Shown here: positions 5,638 through 7,674 of the stretch, piece after piece
Layout of the letters: every line of letters begins with the position of its first letter
Numbering within the stretch: the first letter of the stretch is position 1
NCBI GenBank assembly: GCA_016206995.1
Contig: JACQQN010000078.1
Coordinates: 1 to 7,674, forward strand
DNA: 7,674 bases
Direction: 5' to 3'
Source: Candidatus Omnitrophota bacterium
GTDB taxonomy: Bacteria > Omnitrophota > Omnitrophia > Omnitrophales > Abzuiibacteriaceae
Translations under genes and position numbers: made by a program
The notes under the pieces: model-generated
The model's database searches: none
Seen by the model: the letters and a program-made list of their open reading frames with translations, nothing else
What the model was told of the DNA's origin: nothing

Positions 5638-6096
5638 GTGTCGTTACAAACTTTTGGGCGGACAAAAATGACAATTATAGAGAAACTTTCAGTGGAGCAC
5701 GGTGTTTTCCTTAAGCTGTTGGATTATCTTGAGAAGTTGAAGGGCGATCGATCATTTCTTGATGTAACTGGCTTAAAACACGTTATTTTTGTAATTGCAA
5801 ATGTGGTCGAAAAGCACGCAGAACATGAGGAAAAATTTCTCTTTCCAAAACTAAGGTCTTACATTGGCCCTGAACTAAATCGGATTCAGGCAGTCGAGTT
5901 CGAGCATGGTGAAATTCGCAAAATACTTGCTGTGATTAAAAAAAATAATGACTTGCGTGCAGTCCGTCTTGAAGCGGCAAAACTCATTACTTTTTTACGC
6001 GATCATATTGCCAAGGAAGAAAGTGTTTTGTTTCCCGTTGCTGAACAATGTCTGAACCCGGAGCATCTTCAGGTACCGTGTAAGTCCGGGGCATAA
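5638..6096 (+). CDS. Hemerythrin HHE-domain protein
   Basis: This 152-residue protein forms a predicted four-helix bundle with a complete non-haem di-iron ligand set: H21, H60xxxE64, H90 and H123xxxE127. The spacing is that of bacterial hemerythrin-like (HHE) proteins, which bind O2, sense oxygen or nitric oxide, or store and repair iron centres. There is no fused signalling domain, so it acts as a single-domain cytoplasmic protein. The GTG at 5638 has TAGGA five bases upstream (5628-5632); ATG 5668 (M11) is an alternative that keeps every ligand. The short C-terminal tail after 137 adds C138 and C149. It is the last gene of the run behind the Crp-like operator, 25 bases after the kinase-like gene. 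Confidence 0.9.
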   Translation: MSLQTFGRTKMTIIEKLSVEHGVFLKLLDYLEKLKGDRSFLDVTGLKHVIFVIANVVEKHAEHEEKFLFPKLRSYIGPELNRIQAVEFEHGEIRKILAVIKKNNDLRAVRLEAAKLITFLRDHIAKEESVLFPVAEQCLNPEHLQVPCKSGA

Positions 6097-6107
6097 CATT
6101 TTATTTT

Positions 6108-6123
6108 ACGTGTTTTTACACGT
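6108..6123 (+). other. Short inverted repeat ACGTGT-TTTT-ACACGT
   Basis: A perfect 6-base inverted repeat with a TTTT loop begins 12 bases after the hemerythrin stop. It is flanked by T-rich sequence upstream but not by a T-run downstream, so it is a poor intrinsic terminator on the + strand. It could be a weak 3'-end hairpin or an operator. The rest of 6124-6261 is AT-rich and I see no gene or clear site in it. Confidence 0.35.
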
Positions 6124-6261
6124 CATACCCCATCATACTCTCAATCATCAGACTTACTTAAGCCATTTCCATTTCTCTTGGGAAACCAAATTTTATCTGA
6201 TTTTTATGGTAAGAAAACTTCCCTCCACCGCTTTAGAAAGTACTTTTCTGGTATTTTCACC

Positions 6262-6304
6262 CTCTTGATTAAGTGACTTTTTATGATACTTTTTATAGTG
6301 AGAG
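6262..6304 (+). promoter_or_regulatory. Duplicated upstream block, copy 1 (probable promoter of the first secreted-protein gene)
   Basis: This 43-base block is 38/43 identical to 7096-7138. A plausible extended -10 promoter is TTGATT (6265-6270), a 16-base spacer ending in TGA (TG at 6284-6285), then TACTTT (6287-6292). The sequence AGTGAGAG at the end would lie around the transcription start. Within the block, GTGA elements recur 25 bases apart (6273-6276 and 6298-6301). The block ends 92 bases before the ATG at 6397, so the leader would be about 100 bases; it contains purine tracts (AAAGGGGGAAAGGG) and no credible ORF. Confidence 0.55.
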
Positions 6305-6396
6305 AGAAAATAAGTTCGATAAACAGACGCGGGATGCGTTGAAAGGGGGAAAGGGAAGCTAAAGCGGTATCAAGGGAGCTTCTCAAAATTAAAACA

Positions 6397-6999
6397 ATGG
6401 AAAACTTTTCAAGCCTGGAAAAAAGAAGTAGCCTTCAATTACTGTATATGATAGCTCTCGTGATTTTCCTTTTATTCTTTTTATTCCAAAGTGATTTGTT
6501 GGCCGAGCCGGGAAAGAATGTGAATACAACCGCCATTCTTGAGAATTATACCGTTGACTCTATCATGAACACTTTAACGGCAGGAGTTGTCGTCAAAGAT
6601 GATAAGATTGTTTTAGCGAAAGAAGACATAGGGCAGTTTGATAAAGAAGTTGTTTCCTCAATGAATTATTATCCTCCACAATTTGATTCGTCGGCTGCCG
6701 ATCTTGATAGCTCTACAACTTTTAAGCTTCCATCCGAAGACAGTGCATTACCCATTGTTGATCTCCCCCCTATGGGACACTTTTTCCAAAACCCAAATGA
6801 GAACCTTTCTTTTGAAATTTCTGCCGGTGGTGGAGCTTTATTTGACAATCCAAATACGGTTGCTCCTGGCCACCCGGGTCTGTGGGATCCATCAGCACCT
6901 CCGAATGATCCTTCTGATCCGCTAGTCCACCCAGTCAGGATAACGGAAGTGGAGCCGGTTCCAGAAGTTGGGGATTGCGGCAGTGAGTGCGAGAGCTAA
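6397..6999 (+). CDS. Secreted or membrane-anchored hypothetical protein, paralog of the next gene
   Basis: I do not recognise the family of this 200-residue protein. A charged N-terminus (MENFSSLEKRSS) precedes a hydrophobic segment at about 13-31 and the sequence DLLA-EP, giving a likely signal-peptidase I site after A36. A non-cleaved anchor cannot be excluded. The mature part has the motif NYTVDSIMN (50-58), then SMNYYPPQFD (88-97), and a Pro/Asp/Asn-rich C-terminal region (about 115-190) ending in CGSECES with two cysteines. The first two motifs recur in the next gene's product, so the two are diverged paralogs. The ATG has no close Shine-Dalgarno; AAGGGAG (6372-6378) is 18 bases away but 9 bases from an in-frame ATT at 6388, so the exact start is uncertain. 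Function unknown. Confidence 0.8.
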   Translation: MENFSSLEKRSSLQLLYMIALVIFLLFFLFQSDLLAEPGKNVNTTAILENYTVDSIMNTLTAGVVVKDDKIVLAKEDIGQFDKEVVSSMNYYPPQFDSSAADLDSSTTFKLPSEDSALPIVDLPPMGHFFQNPNENLSFEISAGGGALFDNPNTVAPGHPGLWDPSAPPNDPSDPLVHPVRITEVEPVPEVGDCGSECES

Positions 7000-7095
7000 C
7001 GAGATGAGAATAGGATCCCCCTTTCCCTTTTTTTGAGTTTAACCAATTTATTCACTTCTTTTAACGTTTTATAAAGTCATCTTTTTAGACTCCAT

Positions 7096-7138
7096 CTCTT
7101 GATAAAGTGACTTTATATGGTACCTTTTAAAGTGAGAG
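7096..7138 (+). promoter_or_regulatory. Duplicated upstream block, copy 2 (probable promoter of the second secreted-protein gene)
   Basis: This is the second copy of the block at 6262-6304. The same promoter reading gives TTGATA (7099-7104), a 16-base spacer ending TGG (TG at 7118-7119), then TACCTT (7121-7126). Transcription would begin near 7133, leaving a short leader containing the AAGGAG ribosome-binding site. GTGA elements lie at 7107-7110 and 7132-7135, the same 25-base spacing as in copy 1. Bases 7000-7095 hold a pyrimidine tract (7016-7034) but no clear terminator hairpin. Confidence 0.55.
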
Positions 7139-7151
7139 GGAAGGAGTAGTT

Positions 7152-7674
7152 ATGAAACATGCTAGATTGAAAATAGCGGGTATTGGGGTAGTAACTTTCG
7201 TTATTAGTTTGTTACTCATGACTGCTGCTAACCCCATGCCTATTTATGCAGAGGAGCTCAGTGACGTTTATTCCAATTTTGCCGTCGATACGGTGATGGG
7301 TGCGAACCCACCTCTTCCCGTAAAAATGGATCATCAAATAACGCGTAAAAAGACTGTCTTTGGTGGTAAAACGAACAAAGGCGCTTCAATGCGTTTTTAT
7401 CCGTCCGTATTTGATTTTCCAGGATTAAGAGTAAATCCAAATGAAGCATACAATGGGACAGAACTTGGAAGCGATGCGTCCAGCGAGGAATATTACCAAG
7501 TTTATCCACCTACTGTTTGGAACAGTCTTCAGATGCGTCTGAACAATTTTTCTGAGGATGATATGCTTAGACTTAAATTATCTCCACCTGATATAGAAGT
7601 AATGATCCAAGACGGTTCAAAAAATCATGAAATTAGCGGTAATTATTCCCCTTCGCCTGCTGGAATAACAGTGG
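7152..7674 (+). CDS. Secreted hypothetical protein, 3' truncated, paralog of the preceding gene
   Basis: The frame starts at ATG 7152, five bases after a strong AAGGAG (7141-7146), and stays open to the window end (174 codons visible). The N-terminus is a clear Sec signal peptide: MKHARLK, a hydrophobic core at about 8-25, and a cleavage site after IYA (A33), leaving EELSDVY as the mature start. The motif NFAVDTVMG (42-50) matches NYTVDSIMN of the preceding protein, and SMRFYPSVFD (79-88) matches its SMNYYPPQFD. The distance between the two motifs is almost the same (31 versus 32 residues). No known domain is recognised. The C-terminus, and any anchor or sorting signal, lie outside the window. 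It is probably exported and expressed from its own copy of the duplicated promoter block. Confidence 0.85.
   Translation, partial: MKHARLKIAGIGVVTFVISLLLMTAANPMPIYAEELSDVYSNFAVDTVMGANPPLPVKMDHQITRKKTVFGGKTNKGASMRFYPSVFDFPGLRVNPNEAYNGTELGSDASSEEYYQVYPPTVWNSLQMRLNNFSEDDMLRLKLSPPDIEVMIQDGSKNHEISGNYSPSPAGITV

Noticed and set aside
6204..6386. 60-codon minus-strand ORF in the intergenic region
   Set aside because: It lies across the conserved promoter block of the + strand gene, has no recognisable domain and no good start signal.
7111..7138. Sigma-54 type promoter (TGGTAC...) in the duplicated block
   Set aside because: The GG is not kept in copy 1 (TGATAC) and there is no GC element at the required 10-base distance.
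7258..7509. 83-codon minus-strand ORF opposite the last gene
   Set aside because: The + strand frame has a strong ribosome-binding site, a signal peptide and motifs shared with its paralog; the minus frame is a shadow.

Overview
The window comes from an AT-rich bacterial chromosome (about 40% GC by eye). It holds ten protein genes, all on the + strand. No tRNA, rRNA, CRISPR array, transposase or phage gene was seen. The organism is probably an uncultured bacterium with Sec-type secretion. The gene set (short DUF2582-type winged-helix protein, cytidylate-kinase-like protein, AI-2E family permease) and a GTCATTGCGA...TCGCAATG intergenic repeat remind me of Omnitrophota, but that is an impression from memory, not a demonstrated placement.

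Layout. (1) 1-2348: a 5'-truncated membrane M48 metalloprotease with a C-terminal zinc ribbon, then an AI-2E family permease 23 bases downstream. (2) 2357-2994: a structured inverted-repeat element that runs directly into a macro-domain (ADP-ribose hydrolase type) gene and supplies its ribosome-binding site. (3) 3076-3796: a Crp/Fnr-family regulator with a perfect TATAAT box, a strong Shine-Dalgarno and apparently a rare ATT start codon; its effector domain is cysteine-rich and lacks the cAMP-binding signature. (4) 3911-6096: a Crp-like operator (TGTGA-N6-TCACT) and a second palindrome, followed by a tight run of five small genes: a winged-helix protein, an unknown helical protein, a half-size ferritin-like protein overlapping it by 20 bases, a cytidylate-kinase-like protein and a hemerythrin. 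(5) 6262-7674: two genes for secreted proteins that are diverged paralogs, each preceded by a copy of the same 43-base upstream block (38 of 43 bases identical). The second gene runs off the window.

How they may work together. The regulator keeps the R-E-x-x-x-R recognition-helix pattern with which E. coli CRP reads TGTGA/TCACA. A matching site lies about 115 bases past its stop codon, in front of the five-gene run. Two products of that run belong to carboxylate/histidine-bridged di-iron folds (ferritin-like, hemerythrin). The simplest model is a redox-, oxygen-, nitric oxide- or metal-responsive regulon in which the cysteine-rich Crp/Fnr protein controls small iron/oxygen-handling proteins plus a nucleotide-kinase-like enzyme. 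This is inference from sequence and context. The tandem secreted paralogs with duplicated promoters look like a lineage-specific family of unknown function.
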